Shown: positions 10,229 to 19,881 of the stretch, piece after piece
Layout: every line of letters starts with the position of its first letter
Numbering within the stretch: position 1 is the first letter of the stretch
Origin: an uncultured Clostridia bacterium
Lineage (GTDB): Bacteria; Bacillota; Clostridia; UMGS1810
DNA length: 64,000 nucleotides
Direction: 5' to 3'
NCBI GenBank assembly: GCA_934463165.1
Contig: CAKSJG010000001.1
Coordinates: 186,001-250,000, forward strand
The notes under the pieces: generated by a model
Databases searched by the model: none
What the model saw: the letters and a program-made list of their open reading frames with translations, nothing else
What the model was told of the DNA's origin: nothing
Position numbers and translations under genes: made by a program

Positions 10229-12084
10229 TCACCGTTAAAATATCTGTATACATTTTCGGCGGTTTTTCCGTCGATGCCCGCTATATTTGATATTTCGTCA
10301 TAAGATGCATTTTTAATTGCCTTCAGACTTTTAAAGTGTCTGAAAAGAATGGCAGCTTTTTTTGTGCCAACGCCCTTTATTTCAACCAGCTCGGTTTTTA
10401 ATGCAGATCCGTCACGAAGCTTTCTGTGATATGATATCGCACGGCGGTGCATTTCATCCTGTATATCTTTAAGAAGCAAAAAAGCCTCTCCAGATTTATC
10501 CATGTTGATTTTTTCTCCGTCGCATACAAGACCTTCAGTTCTGTGGTGAGAATCCTTTACTATACCGAATACGGGAACGGATATGCTGTAGTTTTTTAAA
10601 ACATCGGATACAACCTCAACGTGTCCGCTTCCTCCGTCAACAAGAATTACATCGGGAAAAGGAAAAAATGATGCTTTGAAATCTTTATCCTTTTTTATTT
10701 TTTCTTCGTCTGCCAAGCCGTGTTCAATTCTTCTGGATACCACTTCACGCATGCATGAATAATCATCCTGACCGGCAATATATTTTATTTTGAAATTACG
10801 GTATTTTTCTCTGTACGGTTTACCGTTTATATAAGTAACCATTGCACCGACCTTGCCTATTCCCGATGTATTTGAAATATCGTACGCTTCTATATGAAAA
10901 GGAGGGGTATCAAGTTTCATTATTTTTTGAAGTGAAGATAAGGCATTGTCTTTAAATGATATATCTCTCATAATTTTCAGTTCACGTTCGCTGTGCTGTT
11001 TTCGTGCATTTGACTGAATCATTGTGAGAAGTCTGTATTTATCTCCTATTTTAGGAACAATAATTTTAACATTTCGTTTTACTTTTGATGAAAGCCACTG
11101 TTCTATAGCCTCGGAATCTTCTATTTCGCAGCTGACAAGAATTTCATACGGTATAAATGATGAGTCTTCATAGTACTGTTTTAAAAAACCGGATAATATT
11201 TCACCGGATTCGGTCATGTCGGTATCGTGAATGAAATAATGCTCTTTACCGATAATTTTTCCGTTTCGTATAAAAAACATTTCCACACATGTGAAATTGT
11301 CGGCATTCCAGAGGGCTATTGCATCGCAGTCTTTTCCTGCGGCGGAAACAATTTTCTGTTTTTCTCCTAACACGGAAACTGCCTGAATTTTGTCACGCAG
11401 AGATGCTGCAGTTTCAAAATCAAGTTTTTGTGCAGCGTTTTTCATTTTTTCGGTAAGTATTTTTACGGCTTCATCGGTCTTTCCGTTCAAAAAGTCTATT
11501 ACCTTCATCACATTTTTTCTGTATTCATGTTCGGAAATATATCCCATACATGCTCCGCTGCATTTTCCCATTTGGTGATAAAGGCAAGGCCTTTTTTGTT
11601 TTTCGTCACCCGTAAAATTTTTTTTGCATTTTTTCAGACAAAAAACTTCGGATATTATCTCAAGCAAATCATGAACATTTATTCCGCTGCAATACGGTCC
11701 GAAATATTTTGCACCGTCTTTTGTTACTCTTCTTGTCATATAAACACCCGGGTATTTATCGGTCAATGTGATTTTTATAAACGGATATGTTTTATCATCC
11801 TTAAGAAGAATGTTATATTTAGGCATATTTTCTTTTATGAGATTATTTTCAAGAATAAGAGCCTCTTTTTCGCTGTCGGTAATTATATATTCAAAGTCAT
11901 TTATATTTTCAACCATTTTTTTTACTTTTGTGGGATGATTGTGACTTTTAAAATACTGCCTGATACGGTTTTTCAGGATTTTTGCCTTACCAACGTAGAT
12001 TATATCTCCGTCGGAATTTTTCATTATATAAACTCCGCTTTTATCGGGCAATGTTTTCAGTTTTTCTTCTATGTTAAAATTCAT
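10225..12084 (-). CDS. uvrC: UvrABC excinuclease subunit C
   Basis: UvrC makes both incisions around a bulky lesion during nucleotide excision repair. The 619 residues carry an N-terminal GIY-YIG nuclease (GVYIMKN, IIYVGKAK), a UVR motif for UvrB contact (KLDFETAASLRDKI), the RNase H-like nuclease (YDISNTSGIGKVGAMV, VDGGSGHVEVV) and C-terminal helix-hairpin-helix repeats (IKGVGTKKAAILFRHF, IAGIDGKTAENVYRYF). A terminator separates it from ptsH upstream, so it is probably weakly read through or has its own unseen promoter. Confidence 0.96.
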   Translation of the reverse strand: MNFNIEEKLKTLPDKSGVYIMKNSDGDIIYVGKAKILKNRIRQYFKSHNHPTKVKKMVENINDFEYIITDSEKEALILENNLIKENMPKYNILLKDDKTYPFIKITLTDKYPGVYMTRRVTKDGAKYFGPYCSGINVHDLLEIISEVFCLKKCKKNFTGDEKQKRPCLYHQMGKCSGACMGYISEHEYRKNVMKVIDFLNGKTDEAVKILTEKMKNAAQKLDFETAASLRDKIQAVSVLGEKQKIVSAAGKDCDAIALWNADNFTCVEMFFIRNGKIIGKEHYFIHDTDMTESGEILSGFLKQYYEDSSFIPYEILVSCEIEDSEAIEQWLSSKVKRNVKIIVPKIGDKYRLLTMIQSNARKQHSERELKIMRDISFKDNALSSLQKIMKLDTPPFHIEAYDISNTSGIGKVGAMVTYINGKPYREKYRNFKIKYIAGQDDYSCMREVVSRRIEHGLADEEKIKKDKDFKASFFPFPDVILVDGGSGHVEVVSDVLKNYSISVPVFGIVKDSHHRTEGLVCDGEKINMDKSGEAFLLLKDIQDEMHRRAISYHRKLRDGSALKTELVEIKGVGTKKAAILFRHFKSLKAIKNASYDEISNIAGIDGKTAENVYRYFNGD

Positions 12085-12112
12085 AACAAATCACCGTATC
12101 AAATAAAAATTA

Positions 12113-12139
12113 ATCCCTGCACTTATTATGCGCAGGGAT
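12113..12139 (-). terminator. Terminator downstream of ptsH
   Basis: An 8-bp perfect stem (ATCCCTGC at 12113-12120 with GCAGGGAT at 12132-12139) is followed on the minus strand by TTAATTTTTATTT. It lies between the ptsH stop and uvrC. Confidence 0.75.
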
Positions 12140-12153
12140 CAGAAAAAGTAAAC

Positions 12154-12423
12154 TTAAACGTTTTCGGCAAAATTGGAATCTATCAGGCTGATAAGAGCTT
12201 CAACCGCTTCCTGCTCGTCAATACCGTCGGCAGAAATTGTTATGGTCGTACCCTTTGTAATACCCAAAGACAAAACACCGAGCAGGCTTTTTGCATTTAC
12301 TTTCTTTTCATCTCTTTCAATATTGATAGTAGACTTATACTCATTTGCTTTCTGTATAAAAAAAGTAGCCGGGCGAGCATGCAAACCTACCTGATTTCGA
12401 ATTGTTACCTCTTTAATAAACAT
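12154..12423 (-). CDS. ptsH: Phosphocarrier protein HPr
   Basis: An 89-residue HPr. The start at 12423 gives MFIKEVTIRNQVGLHARPAT, which puts the phosphorylated histidine exactly at position 15 and the regulatory serine at position 46 (KVNAKSLLGVLSLG). An upstream TTG in frame would add 15 unrelated residues. Having both His15 (PTS transfer) and Ser46 (HPr kinase target, CcpA cofactor) marks it as true HPr and not Crh. No enzyme I gene is adjacent. It has its own promoter and terminator, so it is a single-gene unit. Confidence 0.93.
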   Translation of the reverse strand: MFIKEVTIRNQVGLHARPATFFIQKANEYKSTINIERDEKKVNAKSLLGVLSLGITKGTTITISADGIDEQEAVEALISLIDSNFAENV

Positions 12424-12486
12424 ATAACCTACCGCTCCTTTTGTGTAAATGGACAAAGTTGCATTCATAACATTACGTATATTGTA

Positions 12487-12515
12487 AGCATACTAAAAAA
12501 AACGTCCAAAGTCAA
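12487..12515 (-). promoter_or_regulatory. Promoter of ptsH
   Basis: On the minus strand, TTGACT (12510-12515) and TATGCT (12487-12492) with a 17-base spacer, about 64 bp before the ptsH start. It is divergent from the recJ promoter. Confidence 0.65.
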
Positions 12516-12626
12516 CATTTAACTCTTCATTTTGTTAAATATGTTCAAATATATTTATAAAAATCAATAAAATACAATTATTTTTTTGCCCGACAAAGTA
12601 AATAAGTTAATAATAATAATTTAATC

Positions 12627-12655
12627 TTGCTTTAAAGAGAAAAAAATGATATAAT
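12627..12655 (+). promoter_or_regulatory. Promoter of the recJ-relA-hemZ operon
   Basis: TTGCTT (12627-12632) and a perfect TATAAT (12650-12655) with a 17-base spacer, about 33 bp before the recJ start. Confidence 0.75.
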
Positions 12656-12687
12656 TATATTTATACTATAAAAAAGCAGGTGCAATC

Positions 12688-14679
12688 TTGGTGATTCACA
12701 AAAAATGGATTTTTGAAAAATCAGATATAAATTTAATAAACAAAATAAGCGAAAACTTTAATATTTCAACGGTAATTGCCGAACTTCTGGTTAAGCGCGG
12801 CATTACGGATTATGATGAAGTAAAAAAATTTCTGTATCCCGATACCGATCAGTTTTACGACCCGTATACGTTAAAAGACATGAGTGAAGCCGTATCATGC
12901 ATAAGAAATCATATTTTACTGAATAATAAAATAGCAGTATACGGTGATTATGATGTTGACGGCATAACATCAACATTTATCTTGTATGATTATCTTAAAA
13001 CTCTCGGAGTAAACTGTATATATTACATACCCGATCGTGACTGTGAAGGATACGGACTCAATACTGCTGCAATAGATAAGCTGAAAGCGGAAAATGTAAA
13101 ACTAATTATAACTGTTGATGTTGGTATAACAGCTGTTGAAGAGGTTGAATATGCATCGGATCTTAATATAGATATGATAATAACCGATCATCATACTCCC
13201 AAAGAAATTTTGCCGAAGGCGAAAGCAATAATTAACCCCAAAACCAATAGAGATAATTATTTAAATAAAAACCTTGCCGGTGTCGGTGTTGCATTTAAGC
13301 TTGTATATGCTTTGTCAGATCTTGACAGTGATATTATCGACAAATACTGTGCTTTTGCCTGTATCGGTACAATAGCCGACATGGTCCCTGTCATCGGAGA
13401 AAACAGATTTATTGCCCATTACGGATTAAAATGTATTGCAAAATCCGATAATTGCGGTCTTAATGCATTGATTGAAGTATCAGGAATAGACAAAAAAAGC
13501 ATTTGTTCATCAAATATAAGCTTTGGTATTGCTCCGCGGCTGAATGCTGCAGGAAGAATAGCCTCGGCACGTTCATCGGTTGATCTGTTTTTGCAAAGAG
13601 ACTACGGAAATGCCTTGAAAATTGCCTTATATCTTGATGACGGAAACAAAACAAGGCAGGAACTTGAACACGAAATATTTGACTGTGCAATTAAGGAAAT
13701 TGAAGACAATAAGCTTTATGAAAATAAGGTAATAATAGTTGCCGGACACAATTGGCATCATGGTGTTATAGGTATTGTTTCATCAAAAATCACCGAAAAG
13801 TATTATAAACCAAGCGCTGTTATTTCCGTATGCGATGACGGAAACTGCAAAGCATCGGGACGAAGCATTGAGGGATTTAATCTGTTTAACGCATTGTCAT
13901 ACAGCAGTGAGTACCTTACAAAATTCGGCGGTCATGAACTTGCTGCCGGATTCAGTCTTACAGAGAAAAATTTACATTCGTTCACGAAAAAAATTAATGA
14001 ATACGCCGACGGTATTATGACTAAAGAGATTTTAACACCCAAACTGTATATTGATGCGGAGATAGATGCCGGAAATATTAATTTAAAGCTTGCAGAAGAG
14101 CTCAAAGCGCTTGAACCGTTCGGAATTGGAAACAAAATGCCCGTTTTCTGCATAAAAGACGCTCAAATCGGCAACATACACATTCATCATTCCGGGAAAC
14201 ATGTTTTTATGGAACTTGTCTCCGGAAACACTCATTTTAAATCTCCGGCATTTAATATGGCTGATATATCCCAAATATATTCGGAGGGAGAGTTTGTGTC
14301 GGTGGCAGGCACCGTAGGTATAAACTGTTATCGCGGAATTGAAAGCGCGCAGTTTATAATAAGGGACATAAATTCGGAGGATAAAAGTCATCTTGATGAT
14401 AACAAACTAAGAATGATATTCGTGTGTATAAAAGAATGTTTGTCAAATAATATTTTTACAATGAAATATGACGATATAAGCAATATGATTAAAAAAAGGT
14501 ATAATTGTATGCTTGGACATAACAAGCTTGATTATGCGCTTAAAATATTCAGTGAGCTTAAGCTTATTGAGTATAAATCCGAATACGGCAAAGCATGTTT
14601 CAGCAAAGGAGAAAATTATTCGGAAAAATGCACACTTAATGATTCGCAGCGATATAATAAATTTATTGAATTATATTGA
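12688..14679 (+). CDS. recJ: Single-stranded-DNA exonuclease RecJ
   Basis: A 5'-3' ssDNA exonuclease of the DHH family, acting in recombination and mismatch repair. The 663 residues include the motifs AVYGDYDVDGITS (about residue 86-98), ITDHHTPK (about 166), CIGTIADMVP, PRLNAAGRIAS, CKASGRSIEGFN and FGGHELAAGF, so all metal ligands are present. An OB-like domain and an extra C-terminal helical region follow. The start is uncertain between TTG at 12688 and GTG at 12691; AGCAGGTG upstream is the only ribosome site. It is the first gene of a five-gene rightward operon. Confidence 0.95.
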   Translation: MVIHKKWIFEKSDINLINKISENFNISTVIAELLVKRGITDYDEVKKFLYPDTDQFYDPYTLKDMSEAVSCIRNHILLNNKIAVYGDYDVDGITSTFILYDYLKTLGVNCIYYIPDRDCEGYGLNTAAIDKLKAENVKLIITVDVGITAVEEVEYASDLNIDMIITDHHTPKEILPKAKAIINPKTNRDNYLNKNLAGVGVAFKLVYALSDLDSDIIDKYCAFACIGTIADMVPVIGENRFIAHYGLKCIAKSDNCGLNALIEVSGIDKKSICSSNISFGIAPRLNAAGRIASARSSVDLFLQRDYGNALKIALYLDDGNKTRQELEHEIFDCAIKEIEDNKLYENKVIIVAGHNWHHGVIGIVSSKITEKYYKPSAVISVCDDGNCKASGRSIEGFNLFNALSYSSEYLTKFGGHELAAGFSLTEKNLHSFTKKINEYADGIMTKEILTPKLYIDAEIDAGNINLKLAEELKALEPFGIGNKMPVFCIKDAQIGNIHIHHSGKHVFMELVSGNTHFKSPAFNMADISQIYSEGEFVSVAGTVGINCYRGIESAQFIIRDINSEDKSHLDDNKLRMIFVCIKECLSNNIFTMKYDDISNMIKKRYNCMLGHNKLDYALKIFSELKLIEYKSEYGKACFSKGENYSEKCTLNDSQRYNKFIELY

Positions 14680-14698
14680 ATTTAAAGGATGATACAAA

Positions 14699-16894
14699 AT
14701 GATTAACAACAACACAACATCTAACAATCTGATCGAAAAAATTAAATCATATAATCCGAATTGTGATGTTGATAAAATTACAAGGGCATATGATCTTGCA
14801 AATTCGGCACATGAAACTCAAAAAAGGAAATCCGGCACACCGTATATAACGCATCCGCTTGCTGTTGCAAATATAGTTGCGGATATGCAAATGGATACGG
14901 ACTCGATATGTGCCGCTCTGCTTCATGATGTTGTTGAAGATACAAAATATACAAGCGAAGACATAAAAAACATGTTTGGCGAACAGGTGGCTCTTCTCGT
15001 TGACGGAGTGACAAAGCTTGATAAAATCAAATTTTCCACTAAAGAAGAAAGAGATATGGAAAATCTCAGAAAAATGTTTCTGGCAATGGCATCGGACATA
15101 AGAGTTATAATAATAAAATTTGCAGACCGTGTTCATAACATGAGCACGCTTATAAGCATGAGCGAAGAAAAACAAAGAGAAAAGGCAAGAGAAACGCTGA
15201 GCGTTTTTGCGCCTTTAGCACACAGGCTCGGTATGTATAAAATAAAATGGGAGCTTGAAGATTTATCGCTCAAATATATTGACCCGGTTGCATATCAGGA
15301 AATTGTTGAGGGAATAAACCAAAAGAGACAGGAACGAGAGGAATTTATAGCGTCTATAAAACGTGATTTAAAAGACAAGCTTACCGAACTTGGTATAGAA
15401 TGCAAAATTGACGGAAGACCAAAGCATTTTTACAGTATATACAGAAAAATGTTTACGCAAAATAAAACTCTTGATCAGATTTATGATCTGTTTGCCGTAA
15501 GAATTATCACAAATTCGGTAAGCGACTGTTATGCTGCTCTCGGTGTGGCACATGAACTTTATAAGCCGATGCCCGGCAGATTCAAGGACTATATTGCAAT
15601 GCCTAAGCCGAATATGTATCAGTCACTTCATACAACCGTTATCGGAAACGGCGGAGTTCCGTTTGAAATACAGATCAGAACAAAAGAAATGCACGAAATC
15701 GCTGAAAACGGCGTATGCGCACACTGGAGATATAAAGAGGGCGGAAAAGCAAAACCCTCGGATGCTATGCTTGAGCAAAAATTTCAATGGATAAAACAGC
15801 TTTTGGAAGTTCAGAAGGATTCGAAGGACGAAGAGGAATTTCTGCAGGCTTTAAGAATTGATCTCTTTACTGATCAAGTTTTTGCGTTTTCCCCGAAGGG
15901 AGATGTATTAAGTTTTCCGGCAGGATCTACACCAATCGATTTTGCATTCAGCATACACAGCGCTGTCGGATGTAAAATGCAGGGAGCTAAAGTCAACGGA
16001 AAGCTTGTAAACCTGGATTATCATCTTCAAAACGGAGATATTGTCGAAATTATTACATCATCCGCAATACACGGTCCCAGCCGTGACTGGCTTAAAATCG
16101 CAAAAACAAGTCAGGCAAGAAATAAAATTAATCAATGGTTTAAAAAAGAAAACCGTGATGAAAACATTATTAAAGGAAAGGATATGTTAGAGAAGGAAAT
16201 TAAGCGTCAGAACTTGCAACAGATGGGACTTCTTTCTCAGGAATATATTGAAACGCTTGTAAAAAAATACGGTTTTGCCGCAACAGATGATTTGTATTCA
16301 AATATCGGATACGGAACGGTTCAGGTCGGCAAGGTTATAAATAAGCTTAAGGATGAATACAAGAAAAATCACCCTGAGCCGGAGGAAAAATTACTTGAAA
16401 TAAAAAACGATGCAACAAAGAACTCAAATATAAAATCCTCATCGGACGGTGTGGTAGTGACAGGCGTTGACAACTGCCTTGTCAGATTTTCAAAATGCTG
16501 CAATCCTGTTCCGGGAGACAAAATCATAGGATATATTACGCGCGGAAGAGGCGTGTCGATTCACAGACAGGATTGCGTTAATATTGCTGCTCTTTATAAG
16601 AACGATGAAGAAAAAAAGAGACTTATCGATGTTTTCTGGGAGGACGGCAAACAGGATGTATATATTGCTCAGCTTAAAATTGTTGCTAATGACAGAGACG
16701 GTATACTGATTGATGTTGCAAATGCAATGAGCGATTGCAAGGTAAGCGTCAAATCACTCAATGCACGAACCACAAAAGAAAACATGGCAATTGTTGAAAC
16801 CAATATTGAAATCAAAGATACCGTACAGCTTAATAAACTTATAACAAAAATAAAAAATATTAAAGACGTTGTTGATGTGACAAGAAACCATTGA
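14699..16894 (+). CDS. relA: Bifunctional (p)ppGpp synthetase/hydrolase (Rel)
   Basis: A long RSH enzyme (731 residues) that makes and degrades the stringent-response alarmone at the ribosome. In order: HD hydrolase domain (RKSGTPYITHPLAVA, ALLHDVVEDT), synthetase domain (YSIYRKMF, YDLFAVRII, MYQSLHTTV, EIQIRTKEMHEIAE), TGS domain (VFAFSPKGDVLSFPAGST), a region with the Cys-Cys of FSKCCNPVPGD, and a C-terminal ACT domain. Both active sites look intact, as expected for the single RSH of Firmicutes. AAAGGATG precedes the ATG, 19 bp after recJ. Confidence 0.96.
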   Translation: MINNNTTSNNLIEKIKSYNPNCDVDKITRAYDLANSAHETQKRKSGTPYITHPLAVANIVADMQMDTDSICAALLHDVVEDTKYTSEDIKNMFGEQVALLVDGVTKLDKIKFSTKEERDMENLRKMFLAMASDIRVIIIKFADRVHNMSTLISMSEEKQREKARETLSVFAPLAHRLGMYKIKWELEDLSLKYIDPVAYQEIVEGINQKRQEREEFIASIKRDLKDKLTELGIECKIDGRPKHFYSIYRKMFTQNKTLDQIYDLFAVRIITNSVSDCYAALGVAHELYKPMPGRFKDYIAMPKPNMYQSLHTTVIGNGGVPFEIQIRTKEMHEIAENGVCAHWRYKEGGKAKPSDAMLEQKFQWIKQLLEVQKDSKDEEEFLQALRIDLFTDQVFAFSPKGDVLSFPAGSTPIDFAFSIHSAVGCKMQGAKVNGKLVNLDYHLQNGDIVEIITSSAIHGPSRDWLKIAKTSQARNKINQWFKKENRDENIIKGKDMLEKEIKRQNLQQMGLLSQEYIETLVKKYGFAATDDLYSNIGYGTVQVGKVINKLKDEYKKNHPEPEEKLLEIKNDATKNSNIKSSSDGVVVTGVDNCLVRFSKCCNPVPGDKIIGYITRGRGVSIHRQDCVNIAALYKNDEEKKRLIDVFWEDGKQDVYIAQLKIVANDRDGILIDVANAMSDCKVSVKSLNARTTKENMAIVETNIEIKDTVQLNKLITKIKNIKDVVDVTRNH

Positions 16895-16909
16895 CGAAAG
16901 GAAATAATC

Positions 16910-17530
16910 ATGAAAATTGAAAGACTTATTTTGGGATTATTGCATACAAATTGCTATATAGTTTATAATGAAAAAACTCTTGAATGCGCTGTCATTGACC
17001 CGGCCGATAATTTTGATGCAATAAAATCAAAGCTTGATGAATTAAATCTTAAAACTGAATTTATAATTCTGACTCATGCACATTGGGATCATTTCGGAGC
17101 TTTGGACGAACTGAAAAAATATACCGGGGCAAAACTTATAATGGGTAAAAACGAAGCGAATTCATTAAGCAACGCTTGTTTAAATCTTACGGGGCATTTC
17201 AGAAAAAAAGCTCCCGAGAGCCATGCCGATATTATTGTTGACGATAATGAAGAAATGAAAATCGCCGGCAATACGTTCAGATTTATTTTCACTCCCGGTC
17301 ACACAAAGGGAAGCATAAGCATATACACAGGTAATTTTGTTTTTTCCGGTGATACTCTTTTTTATGAATCAATAGGAAGAACAGACTTTGAAAGCGGAAA
17401 TATAAACGATATTATGGATTCAATAAAAAATAAACTGTTTTCACTTCCGAATGATACCATAGTTTTTTCCGGACACGGAGAGCAAACAACAATAGGCCAT
17501 GAAAAAGACAATAATCCTTATGTGTGGTGA
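16910..17530 (+). CDS. MBL-fold hydrolase, glyoxalase II-like
   Basis: A 206-residue metallo-beta-lactamase-fold hydrolase. It has the dinuclear metal motif THAHWDH (His56, His58, Asp60, His61), then TPGHTKGS, FSGDTLF and a final FSGHGEQT. This is the YcbL/YqgX-type branch, which hydrolyses thioesters such as hydroxyacylglutathione analogues; glutathione itself is unlikely in a Clostridium-like host. It commonly follows relA and precedes hemZ in Clostridia, as here. Strong AAAGGA ribosome site; 15 bp after relA. Confidence 0.88.
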   Translation: MKIERLILGLLHTNCYIVYNEKTLECAVIDPADNFDAIKSKLDELNLKTEFIILTHAHWDHFGALDELKKYTGAKLIMGKNEANSLSNACLNLTGHFRKKAPESHADIIVDDNEEMKIAGNTFRFIFTPGHTKGSISIYTGNFVFSGDTLFYESIGRTDFESGNINDIMDSIKNKLFSLPNDTIVFSGHGEQTTIGHEKDNNPYVW

Positions 17531-17536
17531 TTTAAT

Positions 17537-18976
17537 TTGCAAATATCTATTCAAAATCATAATGATGCTTACATTGTTCGGGAAATCGTAAGTGCATATT
17601 ATCCTAAAGAAAAGCTTGAATTTATTGACACTTGCCCTACAGCCGAAAATTTTATCATTTCCGGATATGATGTTATTGATTACAGCTATGTATATAGGTG
17701 TACCGTAAGGATTAACGGGAAAATCGAAAACGAATATGTAATATCACACTCCTTTAACAGAAATTGCATAAAGAAAAGCATAGCCTTATGTCTCGAAAAC
17801 ATAACAGGTTTAAAACTCCCATGGGGAGTTATGACCGGCATACGCCCTTCAAAAAACGTCAGGGAATTTACCGAAACGCATAAGAGCTTGTCGCCTGTTG
17901 ATTATTTAATTAAAACATACGGCTGCAACGAAGATAAGGCAAAGCTTGCGTATGAAGTATATAAAAACGAAAGATCCATAATAAAAAACAAGTATGATGA
18001 CGGCATAAGTCTTTATATCGGTATACCGTTTTGCCCGACACGCTGTCTTTACTGTTCATTTACATCTCAGTCAATAGCGTTTTCAAACAAACTTGTTAAA
18101 CCTTATATAAAAGCACTGATCCATGAAATACATGCTGTTTCGAAAAGCGAGTTTATAAAATCCAAAAGAATTGAAACAGTATATTTCGGAGGCGGAACAC
18201 CGAGCGCCATTGACGCGGATCAAATAGATATCATATTAACGGAGCTTGAAAACTCGTTTGATCTTTCTCATTTGAGAGAACTTACGTTTGAGGCAGGCAG
18301 ACCGGACACAATAACTGAAGAGAAATTAGGTGTTCTCAAAAAGCACGGCATAACAAGAATCAGCATCAATCCGCAGACCGTAAATGACAAAACTCTTGAA
18401 CTTATAGGGAGAAATCACACAAGCGAAGATTTTTTTATAAGCTACCAGCTTGCTGAAAAGATGGGTTTTTCTCATATTAACTGCGATATTATAGCCGGTC
18501 TTCCGGGTGAAAGCGTAACTGATTTTGAAAAAACGGTAAATTTGTTATCTAAGATTGCTCCCGAAAGCATCACAGTACATACAATGTGCATAAAACACGG
18601 TTCATTCCTTGATATGAAATATAATATGTATTCTTTATCAACGGCTGAAACCGTAAACAATATGCTTGATATTGCATATAGAAAAGCTAATAATTTGGGA
18701 TATCTCCCCTATTATATGTACCGTCAGAAAAATATGCTCGGCAATTTGGAAAATGTCGGATATTGCAAGCCCGGGCACGCGTGTCTGTATAATATTTACA
18801 TTATGGAAGAAGTACACAATATTGTTGCACTCGGTGCGGGCGGTTCAACCAAGCTTGTTGACGGACGGAGAATCGAAAGAGTTTTTAATGTTAAAGAAGT
18901 ATCGGAATATATAAAAAGAATCGATGAAATGATAAAACGTAAAACCGATCTTTTTGAATCGTTTAAAGAAATATGA
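17537..18976 (+). CDS. hemZ: Radical SAM coproporphyrinogen dehydrogenase-like HemZ
   Basis: A 479-residue radical SAM protein with an N-terminal domain of about 150 residues, then the cluster motif GIPFCPTRCLYC (Cys166, Cys170, Cys173) and the HemN-like FGGGTPSAID and ISINPQTVNDKTLELIGR signatures. HemZ is the Firmicutes paralogue of oxygen-independent coproporphyrinogen oxidase; the true substrate is not settled. The start is a TTG seven bases after the upstream stop with only a weak GGTG, so translation is probably coupled to the MBL gene. The last four bases overlap the next start. Confidence 0.88.
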   Translation: MQISIQNHNDAYIVREIVSAYYPKEKLEFIDTCPTAENFIISGYDVIDYSYVYRCTVRINGKIENEYVISHSFNRNCIKKSIALCLENITGLKLPWGVMTGIRPSKNVREFTETHKSLSPVDYLIKTYGCNEDKAKLAYEVYKNERSIIKNKYDDGISLYIGIPFCPTRCLYCSFTSQSIAFSNKLVKPYIKALIHEIHAVSKSEFIKSKRIETVYFGGGTPSAIDADQIDIILTELENSFDLSHLRELTFEAGRPDTITEEKLGVLKKHGITRISINPQTVNDKTLELIGRNHTSEDFFISYQLAEKMGFSHINCDIIAGLPGESVTDFEKTVNLLSKIAPESITVHTMCIKHGSFLDMKYNMYSLSTAETVNNMLDIAYRKANNLGYLPYYMYRQKNMLGNLENVGYCKPGHACLYNIYIMEEVHNIVALGAGGSTKLVDGRRIERVFNVKEVSEYIKRIDEMIKRKTDLFESFKEI

Positions 18977-19857
18977 AAATAATTAATCATACCGTATCCG
19001 AAAAGGACGACGGAAAAGAAATTAAAACCATTTTAAAAAATACGCTTATGCTGTCATCTGCTATGATAAAACGTCTTAAATACAGTGATGACGGCATTTT
19101 GTTGTGCAATAAAAAAGCCAAGGTAACAGAGCGTGTCCGTATGGGTGATGAATTGAAGCTTTTGCTGCATGATACTGTTTCTCCGAATATAGAACCCTTT
19201 TATATTCCTCTTGACATATTGTACGAAGATGAAGATATACTTGCGATAAACAAGCCGCGCCTGATGCCGACTCATCCGTCACAAAATCATCATAACGATA
19301 CGCTTGCAAATGCGGTTATGTATTATTACCGCAAAAATCCGTTTACATTTCGTGTTATAACAAGATTGGACAAAGATACATGCGGAGTTGTTTTAATTGC
19401 TAAAAATGCTTTTTCGGCACATATTTTATCAAAGCAAATGAGAGAAGGCAGCATAAGCAAAGAATATTTAGCCGTGTGCCACGGTATTTTTGAAACTAAA
19501 TGCGGAACTGTTAATGCGCCGATCGGCAGAGATAAAAATTCTGTTATAAAAAGATGCGTAACAACTGACGGAAAAGAGGCTGTTACGGATTATGAGGTTA
19601 TTTATGAAGCGGGTGATATCAGCATTGTGAGACTCATTCCACACACCGGAAGAACGCATCAGATAAGAGTGCATCTGTCGTATATCGGTCATCCGATTAT
19701 CGGAGATGATTTGTACGGCTTACCCGAAAAAAACAAAGAGACACTGCTGCAGTGCAGCGGTATCTCCTTTACTCATCCGCAAAGCGGTAAAATTATTAAA
19801 ATTACCGCTGAAATTTCAGATGATATTAAATTATTTTTTGACGATTTGAACTTTTAA
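18973..19857 (+). CDS. RluA/RluD-family 23S rRNA pseudouridine synthase
   Basis: A 294-residue pseudouridine synthase. An S4-like RNA-binding segment (about residues 30-60) precedes the catalytic RLDKDTCG motif with its Asp near residue 132, then HTGRTHQIRVHLSYIGHPIIGD. Family members modify 23S rRNA or tRNA uridines; which position cannot be told. It is the last gene of the recJ operon, its ATG overlapping the hemZ stop (ATGA). It meets the leftward LCP gene head-on 25 bp later; I see no clear terminator in that gap. Confidence 0.9.
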   Translation: MKIINHTVSEKDDGKEIKTILKNTLMLSSAMIKRLKYSDDGILLCNKKAKVTERVRMGDELKLLLHDTVSPNIEPFYIPLDILYEDEDILAINKPRLMPTHPSQNHHNDTLANAVMYYYRKNPFTFRVITRLDKDTCGVVLIAKNAFSAHILSKQMREGSISKEYLAVCHGIFETKCGTVNAPIGRDKNSVIKRCVTTDGKEAVTDYEVIYEAGDISIVRLIPHTGRTHQIRVHLSYIGHPIIGDDLYGLPEKNKETLLQCSGISFTHPQSGKIIKITAEISDDIKLFFDDLNF

Positions 19858-19881
19858 TATGTTAATTCACGATTAACCGGC

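Noticed and set aside
11428..12522. 364-codon open frame on the plus strand across uvrC and ptsH
   Set aside because: It is antisense to two clear genes, has no family resemblance and has low-complexity Phe/Ile composition typical of an antisense shadow.
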